A model generated the notes under the pieces. The model did not search any database and was not told the DNA's origin. It worked only from the letters and a program-made list of their open reading frames with translations. The position numbers were made by a program, and so were the translations under genes. This document shows positions 63,855-64,000 of a stretch of 64,000 nt of DNA, piece after piece (the stretch's first letter is position 1; the number at the start of each line of letters is the position of its first letter). Source of the DNA: Streptomyces scopuliridis RB72 (GTDB lineage Bacteria; Actinomycetota; Actinomycetes; Streptomycetales; Streptomycetaceae); contig NZ_JOEI01000036.1 in the NCBI RefSeq assembly GCF_000718095.1, forward strand, positions 107,416-171,415, given 5' to 3'.

Positions 63855-64000
63855 CACGAAATGCCGAAGGGAAGCGCCCGGAGGGACCGGAAACGGGACC
63901 GAAGGAAGCGTCCGTTCCTTGAGAACTCAACAGCGTGCCAAAAGTCAACGCCAGATATGTTGATACCCCGACCTGCCGGATGTCCGGTGGGTTGAGGTTC
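63855..64000 (+). other. 16S rRNA leader (5' part of rrn operon transcript)
   Basis: The segment CCTTGAGAACTCAACAGCGT (63918-63937) and the following CAACGCCAGATATGTTGATA are hallmark sequences of actinobacterial rRNA leaders, including the antitermination/RNase III processing region before 16S rRNA. The 16S gene itself is outside the window. Confidence 0.85.

Larger units (their letters stand above)
63538..64000 (+). other. 463-bp region: crr upstream and rRNA operon promoters and leader
   Basis: No protein gene is present. The left 140 bp is the crr-ptsI upstream region, for which no clear promoter was found. The remainder is a typical Streptomyces rRNA-operon control and leader region, described in separate entries. 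The 16S rRNA gene should begin shortly after the window ends. Confidence 0.75.

Overview
The window is chromosomal DNA from a Streptomyces. The evidence is very high G+C content, GTG and ATGA/GTGA-coupled starts, and a set of genes typical of the genus: rbpA, a conservon operon, a MocR/YczE pair and a chitinase with paired operator repeats. The right edge carries a typical Streptomyces rRNA-operon leader. The gene order around chitinase, acyl-CoA dehydrogenase, Lrp, amidohydrolase, ppm1, fxsA and rbpA, and the crr-ptsI end, agree from memory with one region of the S. coelicolor chromosome; this was not checked by alignment.

Left part (1-16 kb): two translationally coupled CNNM/CorC-type membrane proteins, a TPR-AAA ATPase, a uridine-kinase-like enzyme, an exported C39-like peptidase, a TetR regulator, a secreted GH18 chitinase with a promoter containing two DasR-type repeats, an acyl-CoA dehydrogenase, a small conserved protein divergent from an Lrp/AsnC regulator, an amidohydrolase, polyprenol-phosphate mannose synthase, FxsA, and the RNA polymerase-binding protein RbpA with a visible sigma-R promoter.

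Centre (16-40 kb): a UMF1-type MFS transporter; a YczE-GDPD operon divergent from a MocR regulator; an FtsK/TraB-like ATPase with a tiny membrane protein; an ankyrin protein; a HEAT-like protein; and a tightly coupled four-gene operon (two glycosyltransferases, SGNH hydrolase, HyuA-HyuB oxoprolinase). Next come a membrane-anchored binding protein paired with a STAND-like ATPase, and an MFS-pxpA-pxpB-pxpC operon for 5-oxoproline use under a divergent FCD-GntR regulator. A MITE-like element is inserted in frame at the 5' end of pxpC.

Right part (40-64 kb): the most interesting locus is a kleisin-like gene, a kite-like gene and a 1564-residue SMC-like ATPase, arranged like MukFEB/MksBEF or Wadjet JetABC but without the JetD/MksG nuclease. 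It is followed by a complete conservon (sensor kinase, roadblock, DUF742, GTPase), a DUF962 protein, a VanX-like dipeptidase, a NUDIX hydrolase, a GH31 glucosidase, acetoacetyl-CoA synthetase, a hypothetical protein, and the general PTS genes ptsI and crr. The last ~320 bp are promoters and leader of an rRNA operon whose 16S gene would start just beyond the window.

No CRISPR array, tRNA, full insertion sequence or secondary-metabolite cluster was seen.
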